Shown: piece after piece, positions 18,584 through 28,529 of the stretch
Position numbering within the stretch: position 1 is the first letter of the stretch
Layout: every line of letters starts with the position of its first letter
Assembly: GCF_000719865.1 (NCBI RefSeq)
Contig: NZ_JOID01000001.1
Location: forward strand, 310,001 to 374,000
DNA: 64,000 nt
DNA from: Streptomyces albus subsp. albus
GTDB lineage: Bacteria > Actinomycetota > Actinomycetes > Streptomycetales > Streptomycetaceae
Direction of reading: 5' to 3'
The notes under the pieces: model-generated
Seen by the model: the letters and a program-made list of their open reading frames with translations, nothing else
Databases searched by the model: none
What the model was told of the DNA's origin: nothing
Made by a program: the position numbers and the translations under genes

Positions 18584-19318
18584 TCAGTGCATTCCCGTGA
18601 TCAATCCGTGCAGAAAGGGAAGGTCGACTTCTTCGAGAGAGCTGACGACCGTGCGCCGCGGGGCCGGTTCGATCGGTACCACGGAGGGCACCGCCACCAC
18701 CGGGCAGCCCGCCGCCTCGGCCGCCGCCACCCCGGTCGGGGTGTCCTCGACCACCGCGCAGCGGGCCGGGTCCGCCCCCAGCTTGGCCGCCGCCGTCAGA
18801 TACGGGTCGGGGTGCGGCTTCGTCCGCTCCAGCTCGTCCCCGGCCAGGGTGAGGTCGAAGTGCCCGGCGCCGACCGACTCCAGGACCCGGTCGATGACGC
18901 GCCGGTGCGAGGCGGAGACCAGCGCGGTCGGCACCCGGTGCGCGGCCAGCTCGGCCAGCAGCCGGGCCGCCCCGGGCATCAGCGGCACGCCGCGGCCCAG
19001 CATCTCCTCGAAGCGGTCGTTGAGGAGGACGGACAGCTCGGGGACGGTGATGTCGGCGCCGGTGACCTCGATGAGGTAGCCGGCGCTGCGGCTCATGGGG
19101 CCGCCGACCACGACCTCGCGGTGGTGGTCGTGGAGGACGTGGCCGAGTTCGGCGAAGACCTCCACCTCGACGTCCCACCAGAAGCCCTCGGTCTCGACGA
19201 GCGTGCCGTCCATGTCGAGCAGCACGGCCTGCAGGGTGGCGGATCCCTCCGCCGTCCGGGTGCCGGGTCTCCGGGTGCCGAGCGTCCCGGTGCCGAGCGC
19301 GGGGATGCCGCTGGTCAT
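18584..19318 (-). CDS. HAD-superfamily hydrolase (beta-phosphoglucomutase-like)
   Basis: A 244-residue protein using the ATG at 19318 (MTSGIPALG), preceded by GAGGGGCAAGG; an upstream start would add 17 residues. Motif I is LLDMDGTLVETEGF with both catalytic aspartates, motif II is TALVSASHR, motif III is the Lys in RTKPHPDPYL, and motif IV is VVEDTPTGVAAAEAAG. The helical cap between motifs I and II places it in the subfamily of small-molecule phosphatases and phosphoglucomutases. The substrate cannot be told from the sequence. It lies downstream of metH on the same strand with a 172-bp gap. Confidence 0.93.
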   Translation of the reverse strand: MTSGIPALGTGTLGTRRPGTRTAEGSATLQAVLLDMDGTLVETEGFWWDVEVEVFAELGHVLHDHHREVVVGGPMSRSAGYLIEVTGADITVPELSVLLNDRFEEMLGRGVPLMPGAARLLAELAAHRVPTALVSASHRRVIDRVLESVGAGHFDLTLAGDELERTKPHPDPYLTAAAKLGADPARCAVVEDTPTGVAAAEAAGCPVVAVPSVVPIEPAPRRTVVSSLEEVDLPFLHGLITGMH

Positions 19319-19490
19319 CCTTGCCCCTCTCGTGAAAGGTCGCCGGCCGTGTCCGGCCACAGAGGCCAAAGAGGGCCGGCCGCTGCCCCGGGTGGGGGCG
19401 CGACCGGCCGTGCCGGACCGACCAGTGTACGACGAGCCGCTACGGAGCGTCGCGGCGCGTACCGGCCGGGCCGGGCTGCCTGCTACCGGG

Positions 19491-22400
19491 CTACCGGGCG
19501 TTGAAGTACTTGGCCTCGGGGTGGTGGATCACGATGGCGTCGGTGGACTGCTCGGGGTGGAGCTGGAACTCCTCGGAGAGCTCGACGCCGATCCGGCCGG
19601 GCTCCAGCAGCCCGGCGATCTTCGCCCGGTCCTCCAGGTCGGGGCAGGCGCCGTAGCCCAGCGAGAAGCGGGCGCCGCGGTACTTGAGCGCGAACATGTC
19701 CTCCATGGCCGCGGGGTCCTCCCCGGCGAAGCCCAGCTCGGCGCGGACCCGGGCGTGCCAGTACTCGGCCAGGGCCTCGGCCAGCTGGACGGAGAGGCCG
19801 TGGAGTTCGAGGTAGTCGCGGTAGGCGTCGGCGGCGAAGAGCTTGGCCGTCTCCTCGCCGATCCGGGAACCGACGGTGACGACCTGCAGGCCGACCACAT
19901 CGGTCTCCCCCGACTCCTCCGGGCGGAAGAAGTCCGCCAGGCACAGCCGGCGGCCGCGGCGCTGGCGGGGGAAGGTGAAGCGGGTCCGCTCGGTGCCGTC
20001 CTCCCCCAGGATGATCAGGTCGTCGCCCTTGGAGACGCAGGGGAAGTAGCCGTAGACGACGGCGGCCTCCAGGAGGTTCTCCGTCTGCAGCCGGTCGAGC
20101 CAGCCGCGCAGCCGGGGGCGGCCCTCGGTCTCCGCCAGCTCCTCGTAGCCGGGGCCGTCCCCGGTGCGGGACTGCTTGAGGCCCCACTGCCCCTTGAAGA
20201 GGGCGCCCTCGTCCAGCCAGGAGGCGTACTCCTTGAGCTGGATGCCCTTGACCACCCGGGTGCCCCAGAACGGCGGGGCGGGCACGGGGTTGTCCGTGGC
20301 GACGTCGGAGCGGACCCCCTCGGCCGGCTCGGGCTCGGCGATCTCCAGGTCGCGCCGGGGGACCCGGCGCTGCCGCAGTTCGGGCAGGGTCGCGCCGGGG
20401 ACGCCGCGCTTGACGGCGATCAGGGCGTCCATCAGCCGCAGGCCCTCGAAGGCGTCCCGGGCGTAGCGGACCTCGCCCTCGTAGATCTCGTGGAGGTCCT
20501 GCTCGACGTAGGCGCGGGTGAGGGCGGCGCCGCCGAGGATGACGGGGTAGTCGGCGGCCAGCTTGCGCTGGTTGAGCTCCTCCAGGTTCTCCTTCATGAT
20601 CACGGTGGACTTGACCAGGAGGCCGGACATGCCGATGACGTCGGCCCGGTGCTCCTGTGCCGCTTCCAGGATCGCGGAGACCGGCTGCTTGATGCCGAGG
20701 TTGACGACGGTGTAGCCGTTGTTGGACAGGATGATGTCGACGAGGTTCTTGCCGATGTCGTGGACGTCGCCGCGGACGGTGGCCAGCACGATGGTGCCCT
20801 TGCCCTCCTCGCCCTCGGCCTTCTCCATGTGCGGCTCCAGGTGGGCCACGGCCGCCTTCATGACCTCGGCGGACTGCAGCACGAACGGCAGCTGCATCTG
20901 GCCGGAGCCGAACAGCTCGCCGACGACCTTCATGCCGGCGAGCAGCGTGTCGTTGACGATCTCCAGGGCGGGGCGCTCCCGCAGAGCCTCGTCGAGGTCG
21001 GCCTCCAGGCCGTTGCGCTCGCCGTCGATGATGCGGCGCTGCAGGCGCTCGTCCAACGGGAGGGCGGCCAGCTCCTCGGCCCGGCCGGCCTTCAGCGACT
21101 TGGTGTCGACGCCCTCGAAGAGCTCCAGGAACCGCTGCAGGGGGTCGTAGCCCTCGCGGCGGCGGTCGTAGATCAGATCGAGGGCGACCTCGCGCTGCTC
21201 CTCCTCCAGCCGGGCGATCGGCAGGATCTTGGAGGCGTGGACGATGGCGGAGTCGAGGCCGGCCTTGACGCACTCGTCCAGGAACACGCTGTTGAGCACC
21301 GTGCGGGCGGCCGGGTTGAGCCCGAAGGAGATGTTCGACAGGCCGAGGGTGGTCTGGACGTCCGGGTGGCGGCGCTTGAGTTCGCGGATCGCCTCGATGG
21401 TGGCCAGGCCGTCCTTGCGGGATTCCTCCTGGCCGGTGGCGATGGTGAAGGTGAGGCAGTCGATGAGGATGTCGCTCTCGCGCACCCCCCACTTCTCCGT
21501 GAGGTCGGCGATCAGGCGCTCGGCGACGGCGACCTTGTGCTCGGGGGTGCGGGCCTGGCCCTCCTCGTCGATGGTCAGCGCGATCAGTGCCGCGCCGTGC
21601 TCCACCGCGAGCTGGGTGATCTTCGCGAAGCGCGACTCCGGCCCGTCGCCGTCCTCGTAGTTGACGGAGTTGATGACGGCGCGGCCGCCGAGCTTCTCCA
21701 GTCCGGCCCGGATGACGGCCGGTTCCGTGGAGTCCAGCACCAGCGGCAGGGTGGAGGCGGTGGCGAAGCGGCCGGCGATCTCCGTCATGTCGGCGACGCC
21801 GTCCCGGCCGACGTAGTCCACGCACACGTCGAGCAGGTGGGCGCCCTCGCGGATCTGCTCGCGGGCCATCTCCACGCAGTCGTCCCAGCGGCCCTCCAGC
21901 ATGGCCTCGCGGAACTTCTTGGAGCCGTTGGCGTTGGTGCGCTCCCCGATCGCCAGATAGGCCGTGTCCTGCCGGAACGGCACGCTCTGGTAGAGCGAGG
22001 CGGCGCCCGGCTCGGGCCGCGGCGCGCGCGGGGCGGGGGTCAGGTCCCGGACGCGTTCGACGACCTGGCGCAGATGCTCCGGGGTGGTGCCGCAGCAGCC
22101 GCCGACGAGGGAGAGCCCGTACTCGCGGACGAAGGTCTCCTGGGCGTCGGCCAGCTCGGCCGGGGTGAGCGGGTAGTGGGCGCCGTCCTTGCCCAGCACC
22201 GGCAGACCGGCGTTGGGCATACAGGACAGCGGGACCCGGGAGTGGCGCGCCAGATGGCGCAGGTGTTCGCTCATCTCCGCCGGGCCGGTGGCGCAGTTCA
22301 GGCCGATCATGTCGATGCCCAGCGGTTCCAGGGCGGTGAGCGCCGCGCCGATCTCGGAGCCGAGCAGCATGGTGCCGGTGGTCTCCACCGTCACGGAGAC

Positions 22401-23003
22401 GATCACGGGGAGGTCGGTGCCGGTCTCCCGGAGCGCGCGCTTGGCGCCGATGACCGCGGCCTTGGTCTGCAGCAGGTCCTGGGTGGTCTCCACCAGGAGG
22501 GCGTCGGCGCCGCCGGCGATCATGCCTTCGGCGTTCCGCTGGTAGGCGTCGCGGAGGACGTCGTAGGGGGCGTGGCCGAGGGTGGGGAGCTTGGTGCCGG
22601 GACCCATCGAACCCAGGACCCAGCGCGGGCGGCCGTCCCCGGCGGTGAAGGCGTCGGCCGTCTCGCGCGCGATCCGCACCCCGGCCTCGGAGAGCTCGAA
22701 GACGCGGCCGGGGATGTCGTACTCGGCCAGCGCGGCGTGGTTGGCGCCGAAGGTGTTGGTCTCCACGCAGTCCACCCCGGCCGCGAAGTAGGCCTCGTGG
22801 ACCGAGCGCACGATGTCGGGGCGGGTGACGTTCAGGATCTCGTTGCAGCCCTCGAGCTGCTCGAAGTCCTCCAGGGTCGGCTCCTGCGCCTGGAGCATCG
22901 TGCCCATCGCCCCGTCGGCCACGACCACGCGGGTGGCCAGCGCCTCCCTCAGGGCGGCGATGCGGTCGGTGCTGCTGGTGGTCGATGGCTGGATCGAGCC
23001 CAT
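19491..23003 (-). CDS. metH: Cobalamin-dependent methionine synthase MetH
   Basis: A 1170-residue enzyme that transfers the methyl of 5-methyl-tetrahydrofolate to homocysteine through cob(I)alamin. The ATG at 23003 (MGSIQPSTTSS) has AGGGAG upstream; an earlier start at 23063 is less likely. Domains in order: homocysteine-binding barrel (about 20-330, with zinc ligands including SLVGGCCGTTPEH), pterin-binding barrel (about 345-620, ERTNANGSKKF), B12 domain (about 640-880, DVHDIGKN with axial ligand His748), and the AdoMet reactivation domain (about 890-1170). It is complete, so enzyme reactivation should be intact. No cobalamin riboswitch was recognised in the 248 bp upstream. Confidence 0.97.
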   Translation of the reverse strand: MGSIQPSTTSSTDRIAALREALATRVVVADGAMGTMLQAQEPTLEDFEQLEGCNEILNVTRPDIVRSVHEAYFAAGVDCVETNTFGANHAALAEYDIPGRVFELSEAGVRIARETADAFTAGDGRPRWVLGSMGPGTKLPTLGHAPYDVLRDAYQRNAEGMIAGGADALLVETTQDLLQTKAAVIGAKRALRETGTDLPVIVSVTVETTGTMLLGSEIGAALTALEPLGIDMIGLNCATGPAEMSEHLRHLARHSRVPLSCMPNAGLPVLGKDGAHYPLTPAELADAQETFVREYGLSLVGGCCGTTPEHLRQVVERVRDLTPAPRAPRPEPGAASLYQSVPFRQDTAYLAIGERTNANGSKKFREAMLEGRWDDCVEMAREQIREGAHLLDVCVDYVGRDGVADMTEIAGRFATASTLPLVLDSTEPAVIRAGLEKLGGRAVINSVNYEDGDGPESRFAKITQLAVEHGAALIALTIDEEGQARTPEHKVAVAERLIADLTEKWGVRESDILIDCLTFTIATGQEESRKDGLATIEAIRELKRRHPDVQTTLGLSNISFGLNPAARTVLNSVFLDECVKAGLDSAIVHASKILPIARLEEEQREVALDLIYDRRREGYDPLQRFLELFEGVDTKSLKAGRAEELAALPLDERLQRRIIDGERNGLEADLDEALRERPALEIVNDTLLAGMKVVGELFGSGQMQLPFVLQSAEVMKAAVAHLEPHMEKAEGEEGKGTIVLATVRGDVHDIGKNLVDIILSNNGYTVVNLGIKQPVSAILEAAQEHRADVIGMSGLLVKSTVIMKENLEELNQRKLAADYPVILGGAALTRAYVEQDLHEIYEGEVRYARDAFEGLRLMDALIAVKRGVPGATLPELRQRRVPRRDLEIAEPEPAEGVRSDVATDNPVPAPPFWGTRVVKGIQLKEYASWLDEGALFKGQWGLKQSRTGDGPGYEELAETEGRPRLRGWLDRLQTENLLEAAVVYGYFPCVSKGDDLIILGEDGTERTRFTFPRQRRGRRLCLADFFRPEESGETDVVGLQVVTVGSRIGEETAKLFAADAYRDYLELHGLSVQLAEALAEYWHARVRAELGFAGEDPAAMEDMFALKYRGARFSLGYGACPDLEDRAKIAGLLEPGRIGVELSEEFQLHPEQSTDAIVIHHPEAKYFNAR

Positions 23004-23217
23004 GGAAAACTCCCTGAGGTGCGACGGCTGTCGGCTTTGCGCCCTTCCTGCGGGAGAGCGCACCCGGTCAGCGTAGCCGTGATGGCGCCCGGCCTCCGGA
23101 GCGTTCCACTGGGCGGACTATGTTCCGGCCACGGACAGCCGACGAACGTCCGGCGGGCAGCCCGCCGGGCGGTTCCTCGCGCGGTACCCCCGGGTCGGCA
23201 TAGGCCGATACTGTTCA

Positions 23218-23238
23218 GCATTGCCGAATCCTTGACGA
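23218..23238 (+). promoter_or_regulatory. Candidate GylR operator upstream of gylR
   Basis: GCATTGCCGAA then TCCTTGACGA (21 bp) sits 13 bp before the gylR ATG. A copy with 17 of 21 identical bases is at 24124-24144 upstream of glpF. With flanking bases the core TTCAGCATTGCCGAA is a 12/15 palindrome. Gene context (IclR regulator beside its operon) makes autoregulation likely. Confidence 0.6.
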
Positions 23239-23251
23239 TGGAGGTTTCCCG

Positions 23252-24016
23252 ATGGCCCGGACCATCCAGTCCCTGGAGCGGGCCGCGGCGATGCTGCGGC
23301 TCCTGGCGGGCGGCGAGCGCCGGCTCGGACTCTCCGAGGTGGCCGCCGCGCTGGGACTGGCCAAGGGCACCGCGCACGGCATCCTCCGCACGCTCCAGCA
23401 GGAGGGCTTCGTCGAGCAGGACGCGGCCTCGGGCCGCTACCAGCTGGGCGCCGAGATGCTGCGGCTGGGCCAGAGCTATCTGGACGTCAACGAGCTGCGG
23501 GCGCGGGCCCTGGTGTGGACCGACGATCTGGCGCGGTCCAGCGGGGAGAGCGTCCACCTGGGCGTGCTGCACCAGAGCGGCGTGCTGATCGTGCACCACG
23601 TGTTCCGGCCGGACGACAGCCGGCAGGTCCTGGAGGTCGGCGCCATGCAGCCGCTGCACAGCACGGCGCTGGGCAAGGTGCTGGCGGCCTACGACCCGGT
23701 GGCGCACGCCGAGGCCGTGGAGGGCGGGCGGGAGGCCTTCACGGACCGCACGGTGACCAAGGCGGAGGAGTTCGAGGCCGTCCTGGACCTGACCCGGGCC
23801 CGGGGCTGGGCCTCCGACATCGAGGAGACCTGGGCCGGGGTGGCCTCCGTGGCCGCGCCCATCCACAACCGGCGCCGGATGCCCGTCGGCGCGGTCGGCG
23901 TCACCGGAGCGGTGGAGCGGGTCTGCGACGGCGCCGGGCTGCGATCGCGGCTGGTCGCGGCGGTGCGGGACTGCGCCCGGGCGGTTTCCCGGGACCTCGG
24001 CGCCGGGCGGTTCTGA
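23252..24016 (+). CDS. gylR: GylR, IclR-family regulator of glycerol catabolism
   Basis: A 254-residue IclR regulator starting at ATG after GGAGG. The winged helix-turn-helix is in the first 70 residues (LSEVAAALGLAKGTAHGILRTLQQEG), followed by the effector domain (about 85-250; HSTALGKVLAAYDP is the usual IclR landmark). In S. coelicolor GylR represses itself and the glycerol operon, with glycerol-3-phosphate thought to be the inducing signal; the same gene order here supports that role. A shared element upstream of this gene and of glpF is a candidate operator. Confidence 0.95.
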   Translation: MARTIQSLERAAAMLRLLAGGERRLGLSEVAAALGLAKGTAHGILRTLQQEGFVEQDAASGRYQLGAEMLRLGQSYLDVNELRARALVWTDDLARSSGESVHLGVLHQSGVLIVHHVFRPDDSRQVLEVGAMQPLHSTALGKVLAAYDPVAHAEAVEGGREAFTDRTVTKAEEFEAVLDLTRARGWASDIEETWAGVASVAAPIHNRRRMPVGAVGVTGAVERVCDGAGLRSRLVAAVRDCARAVSRDLGAGRF

Positions 24017-24123
24017 ACACCCTCTGTCACCCTTGCTCTACGCACTGGTCGGATCGGCGGCTTTTTCGCTCGCGGGCTCTTGACGTGCTGGGACCCGTGA
24101 AGAAAACTGCCGTTCTCCGGTCG

Positions 24124-24148
24124 GCATTGTCGAACACCTGACGACAAT
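24124..24148 (+). promoter_or_regulatory. Candidate GylR operator upstream of glpF
   Basis: GCATTGTCGAA then CACCTGACGA (24124-24144) matches the element upstream of gylR at 17 of 21 positions. It overlaps an inverted repeat ATTGTCG-N9-CGACAAT (24126-24132 and 24142-24148). It lies about 120 bp before the glpF start, in a plausible operator position for the glycerol operon. Confidence 0.6.
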
Positions 24149-24265
24149 ATTGATCACGGTGCCGCCAGCCGCCGACCGGTGACCGCCCTCACCGAGGGCC
24201 CGGGCCACGGGCGGGACCCCGTTGGCCCGGTCTGTCCCCCTGGACGAAGGACAAAGGAGTCGCGG

Positions 24266-25057
24266 GTGTCCAGCTCCGACATCTTCATCGGCGAGACCAT
24301 CGGGACCGCCGTACTCATCCTGCTCGGCGGCGGCGTCGTCGCCGCCGTCACCCTCAAGCGCTCGAAGGCCCTCAACGCCGGCTGGGCCGCCATCGCCCTC
24401 GGCTGGGGTCTGGCGGTCCTCACCGGCGCCTACATCGCGGTCGGCCTCTCCGGCGCCCACCTCAACCCGGCGGTCACCATCGGCCTGGCCATCCAGGGCA
24501 CCACGGAGTGGTCCGACGTACCGCTCTACTTCGCCTCGGAACTGCTGGGCGCGATGATCGGCGCCACCCTGGTCTGGCTGGCCTACTACGGCCACTTCCG
24601 CGACCACCTGACCGACCCGCAGATCCTCGCCGAGGCGAAGACGGGCCCGGAGGGTCTGGTGGAACAGGACAACGCGCCGGCCGCCGGCCCCGTGCTCGGC
24701 ATCTTCTGCACCGGGCCGGAGATCCGGAACGCCGTGCAGAACCTGATGACCGAGACGATCGCCACCACCGTGCTCGTCCTCTCCATCCTCACCCTGGGAC
24801 TGACCGAGGGACTCGGCGTGTCGGGCACCGGTGTGCTGATCGTCGCCCTCGTCGTGGCCGGTATCGGCTTCTCGCTCGGCGGTCCCACCGGTTACGCCAT
24901 CAACCCGGCGCGCGACCTCGGTCCCCGGATCGTGCACGCGCTGCTGCCGCTGCCGAACAAGGGCGGCTCGGACTGGGGCTACGCCTGGGTCCCGGTGGTC
25001 GGCCCGCTGCTCGGCGGCGCCCTCGCCGGCGGGATCTACCAGCTGGGCTTCGCCTGA
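24266..25057 (+). CDS. glpF: Glycerol uptake facilitator (aquaglyceroporin)
   Basis: A 263-residue channel of the MIP family. The GTG at 24266 ([20 protein letters not shown]) is preceded by AAAGGAG; a GTG at 24179 would add 29 residues without support. Six membrane helices and the two half-helices with NPA boxes are visible: HLNPAVT and [12 protein letters not shown], the latter with the Asp-Leu-Gly-Pro-Arg typical of glycerol-conducting members. It lets glycerol diffuse in, to be trapped by GlpK. First gene of the glpF-glpK-glpD operon (gylC of S. coelicolor), with about 100 bp before glpK. Confidence 0.96.
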   Translation: MSSSDIFIGETIGTAVLILLGGGVVAAVTLKRSKALNAGWAAIALGWGLAVLTGAYIAVGLSGAHLNPAVTIGLAIQGTTEWSDVPLYFASELLGAMIGATLVWLAYYGHFRDHLTDPQILAEAKTGPEGLVEQDNAPAAGPVLGIFCTGPEIRNAVQNLMTETIATTVLVLSILTLGLTEGLGVSGTGVLIVALVVAGIGFSLGGPTGYAINPARDLGPRIVHALLPLPNKGGSDWGYAWVPVVGPLLGGALAGGIYQLGFA

Positions 25058-25160
25058 GCCCCGTCCCCGCCCCAGGCACCCACGCACCGGAGCATCGCGC
25101 CACCCCCCGTCCCGCATGTCCCGCACGCCCCTCCCGCCTCTCGGATCCCAGGAGCACACC

Positions 25161-26696
25161 GTGACCGACGCGCACACCGCCGGCCCGTTCATCGCCGCCA
25201 TCGACCAGGGCACGACCTCCAGCCGCTGCATCGTCTTCGACACCGACGGGCGGATCGTCGCGGTCGACCAGAAGGAACACGAGCAGATCTTCCCCAAGCC
25301 GGGCTGGGTGGAACACGACGCCGCGGAGATCTGGACGAACGTCCGGCAGGTCGTCGACGGCGCCGTCGAGAAGGCCGGGATCACCGCGGCCGACGTCAAG
25401 GCGATCGGCATCACCAACCAGCGCGAGACCACCCTCCTCTGGGACAAGGCCACCGGTGAGCCGGTGCACAACGCCATCGTCTGGCAGGACACCCGCACCG
25501 ACGCGCTCTGCCGCGAACTCGGCCGCAACGTCGGCAAGGACCGGTTCCGCCGCGAGACGGGCCTGCCGCTGGCCTCCTACTTCGCCGGCCCGAAGATCCG
25601 CTGGCTGCTGGACAACGTCGACGGCCTGCGCGAGCGCGCCGAGGCCGGCGAGATCCTCTTCGGCACCATGGACTCCTGGGTCATCTGGAACCTCACCGGC
25701 GGACCCGACGGCGGCGTCCACGTCACCGACGTGACCAACGCCTCCCGCACCATGCTGATGAACCTCCACACCCTGGAGTGGGACCCGAAGATTCTCAACT
25801 CGATGGGCGTGCCGGCCGCGGTGCTGCCGGAGATCCGCTCCTCCGCGGAGGTGTACGGCGAGGCGAAGAGCGGCGTCCTCGCCGGGGTGCCCGTGGCCTC
25901 GGCCCTCGGCGACCAGCAGGCGGCGCTGTTCGGGCAGACCTGCTTCGAGGAGGGCGAGGCCAAGTCCACCTACGGCACCGGAACCTTCCTGCTGATGAAC
26001 ACGGCGGGGACGCCGGTCAACTCGTACCACGGGCTGGTCACCACCGTGGGCTACCGCATCGGCGACCAGGCGCCCGTCTACGCGCTGGAGGGCTCGATCG
26101 CCATCACCGGCGCGCTCGTCCAGTGGATGCGCGACCAGATGGGGCTGATCAACAGCGCCGCGGAGATCGAGACCCTCGCCAGCTCCGTGGAAGACAACGG
26201 CGGCGCCTACTTCGTCCCGGCCTTCTCCGGGCTGTTCGCCCCGTACTGGCGCGACGACGCCCGCGGCGTGATCGCCGGCCTCACCCGCTACGTCACCAAG
26301 GCCCACATCGCCCGCGCCGTCCTGGAGGCCACCGCCTGGCAGACGCGGGAGATCACCGACGCCATGCGCAAGGACTCCGGCACGGAGCTGGCCTCCCTCA
26401 AGGTCGACGGCGGCATGACCTCGAACAACCTGCTGATGCAGACCCTCGCCGACGTCCTGGACGCGCCCGTGGTGCGCCCGCTCGTCGCCGAGACCACCTG
26501 CCTCGGCGCCGCCTACGCGGCCGGGCTCGCCGTCGGCTACTGGCCGGACACCGACGCGCTGCGCGCCAACTGGCGCCGCGCCGCCGAGTGGACGCCCCGG
26601 ATGGACGCGGCGGACCGGCAGCGCGAGTACAAGAACTGGCTCAAGGCCGTGGAACGGACCATGGGCTGGCTCGAGAACGACGAACAGGAGCACTGA
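25161..26696 (+). CDS. glpK: Glycerol kinase
   Basis: A 511-residue FGGY-family kinase. The GTG at 25161 ([17 protein letters not shown]) follows CAGGAG; a start 45 nt earlier is not preferred. Motifs seen are [14 protein letters not shown] (phosphate loop), [16 protein letters not shown], the catalytic Asp in [12 protein letters not shown], and the FGGY-type [14 protein letters not shown]. It makes sn-glycerol-3-phosphate from glycerol and ATP in the cytosol. It lies between glpF and glpD; six bases separate it from glpD, so they are translated together. Expression is probably controlled by GylR and by carbon source. Confidence 0.97.
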   Translation: MTDAHTAGPFIAAIDQGTTSSRCIVFDTDGRIVAVDQKEHEQIFPKPGWVEHDAAEIWTNVRQVVDGAVEKAGITAADVKAIGITNQRETTLLWDKATGEPVHNAIVWQDTRTDALCRELGRNVGKDRFRRETGLPLASYFAGPKIRWLLDNVDGLRERAEAGEILFGTMDSWVIWNLTGGPDGGVHVTDVTNASRTMLMNLHTLEWDPKILNSMGVPAAVLPEIRSSAEVYGEAKSGVLAGVPVASALGDQQAALFGQTCFEEGEAKSTYGTGTFLLMNTAGTPVNSYHGLVTTVGYRIGDQAPVYALEGSIAITGALVQWMRDQMGLINSAAEIETLASSVEDNGGAYFVPAFSGLFAPYWRDDARGVIAGLTRYVTKAHIARAVLEATAWQTREITDAMRKDSGTELASLKVDGGMTSNNLLMQTLADVLDAPVVRPLVAETTCLGAAYAAGLAVGYWPDTDALRANWRRAAEWTPRMDAADRQREYKNWLKAVERTMGWLENDEQEH

Positions 26697-26702
26697 GTAC
26701 CG

Positions 26703-28322
26703 ATGACGATCCCGATCCCGCAGAGCTCTCCGGCCACCGGAGGCTCCCCGGCCGCGGCCCCGCGGCCCGGCGGCCGCGCCGAGACCCGCGACCGGCTCTC
26801 CCGGGGAACCTACGACCTGCTGGTGATCGGCGGCGGCATCCTGGGCACCTCGGTCGCCTGGCACGCCTCGCAGTCGGGTCTGCGGGTGGCGATGGTGGAC
26901 GCCGGCGACTTCGCCGGCGCCACCTCCTCCGCCTCCTCCAAGCTCGTCCACGGCGGGCTGCGCTATCTGCAGACCGGCGCGGTCAAGCTGGTGGCGGAGA
27001 ACCACCACGAGCGGCGGGTGCTGGCCAGGGACGTGGCCCCGCACCTGGTCAACCCGCTCACCTTCCACCTGCCGGTCTACAAGGGCGGGCCGCACGGCGC
27101 GGCCAAGCTGGGCGCGGGCGTCTTCGCCTACTCCGCGCTCTCGGCCTTCGGCGACGGCGTGGGCCGGGTCATATCCCCGGCCCGCGCCGCGGCCGCCAAC
27201 CCGGCGCTGCGCACCGAGAACCTCAAGGCCGTGGCGGTCTACGGCGACCACCAGATGAACGACTCCCGGGTCGCCGTGATGACCGTACGGGCGGCGGCCG
27301 GATCCGGGGCCGCGGTCCTCAACCACGCCGAGGTCACCGGCCTGCGGTTCACCCGCGGCCGCGTCACCGGCGCCGAGCTCCGGGACCGGCTGGACGGCAC
27401 CGAGTTCGGTGTGGACGCCCGCCTGGTGCTCAACGCCACCGGCCCGTGGATCGACCGGCTGCGGCGGATGGAGTACGAGCACGCCGCCCCCAGCATCCGG
27501 CTCTCCAAGGGCGCGCATCTCGTGCTGCGGCGGAAGGTGCCGTGGCGGGCCGCCATGGCCACGCCGATCGACAAGTACCGCATCACCTTCGCCCTCCCCT
27601 GGGAGGACCAGCTGCTGCTCGGCACCACCGACGAGCCGTACGAGGGCGATCCGGCGGACGTCCGGGCCACCGAGGCCGACATCGCCCAGATCCTGGACGA
27701 GGCCGCCCACTCGGTGCGCGACGAGCATCTCTCCCGGGATCTGCTGACCTATGCCTTCGCCGGCCTGCGGGTGCTGCCCGGCGGCCCCGGCGGGGTCGAG
27801 CAGGCCAAGCGGGAGACCGTGGTCACCGAGGGCAGGGGCGGCATGCTGTCCGTCGCGGGCGGCAAGTGGACGACGTACCGCCACATCGGCCGGGTCGTCA
27901 TGCGGAAGCTGGCCTCGCTGCCGGACGGGGCACTCGCCGAGGACATGGAGCCGCTGTCGCGGCTGCCGCGCCGGGTGCCGCTGCCGGGGATCGCCAATCC
28001 GAACGCGGTGGCGCACCGGCTGCTGGTCAGCCGCGAGCCCGGCTCCCGGATGGATCCGCTGACGGCGCGCCAACTGGCCACTCACTACGGCTCGCTGGCG
28101 CTCGACATCGCCCGGCTCGCCGACGAGGACCCGGCGCTCGGCGAACGCATCCACCCGGACGGGCCGGAGATCTGGGCCCAGGTCGTCTACGCCCGCGACC
28201 ACGAGTGGGCGGAGACGGCCGACGACGTACTGCGCCGCCGGACCACGCTGACGGTCCGCGGCCTGGACACCCCGGAGGTCCGCGCCCGGGTGGAGGAGAT
28301 CCTCGCCGCCCGCACGGACTGA
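26703..28322 (+). CDS. glpD: Aerobic glycerol-3-phosphate dehydrogenase
   Basis: A 539-residue FAD enzyme. YDLLVIGGGILGTSVAW near residue 40 is the dinucleotide-binding motif, with the FAD-dependent landmark SSASSKLVHGGLRYL and the substrate-loop TDEPYEGDPADVRAT. The C-terminal 120 residues form the helical GlpD cap. It oxidises glycerol-3-phosphate to dihydroxyacetone phosphate at the inner face of the membrane, passing electrons to quinone, and completes the glycerol pathway with glpF and glpK. It starts 6 bp after the glpK stop. The first 30 residues are Ala/Pro/Gly-rich and probably disordered. Confidence 0.97.
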   Translation: MTIPIPQSSPATGGSPAAAPRPGGRAETRDRLSRGTYDLLVIGGGILGTSVAWHASQSGLRVAMVDAGDFAGATSSASSKLVHGGLRYLQTGAVKLVAENHHERRVLARDVAPHLVNPLTFHLPVYKGGPHGAAKLGAGVFAYSALSAFGDGVGRVISPARAAAANPALRTENLKAVAVYGDHQMNDSRVAVMTVRAAAGSGAAVLNHAEVTGLRFTRGRVTGAELRDRLDGTEFGVDARLVLNATGPWIDRLRRMEYEHAAPSIRLSKGAHLVLRRKVPWRAAMATPIDKYRITFALPWEDQLLLGTTDEPYEGDPADVRATEADIAQILDEAAHSVRDEHLSRDLLTYAFAGLRVLPGGPGGVEQAKRETVVTEGRGGMLSVAGGKWTTYRHIGRVVMRKLASLPDGALAEDMEPLSRLPRRVPLPGIANPNAVAHRLLVSREPGSRMDPLTARQLATHYGSLALDIARLADEDPALGERIHPDGPEIWAQVVYARDHEWAETADDVLRRRTTLTVRGLDTPEVRARVEEILAARTD

Positions 28323-28529
28323 CGGGCGGCGCCCGGAGGGGAGGCGGCCGCTCCGCGCGGCGCGGGCCTCCCACCGCCTTCCCTCCGCCGCCTCTCCCCC
28401 GTCCCGTCTCCCGTCGCCGGACCTTCCCGCGAACACGCCCCGAACAGCCTTGGCACGGGCGGCGTTTGACCGGTCGTAGGTTCGGTACCCCAGGGGTGAG
28501 GGAACGTCACGACGACAGAGGGGGCGTTC

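Noticed and set aside
23004..23251. Cobalamin riboswitch upstream of metH
   Set aside because: No B12-box-like sequence or leader structure could be recognised between metH and gylR.
19095..23588. A 1497-codon plus-strand open frame over metH
   Set aside because: It is antisense to a complete metH and has no recognisable motif.
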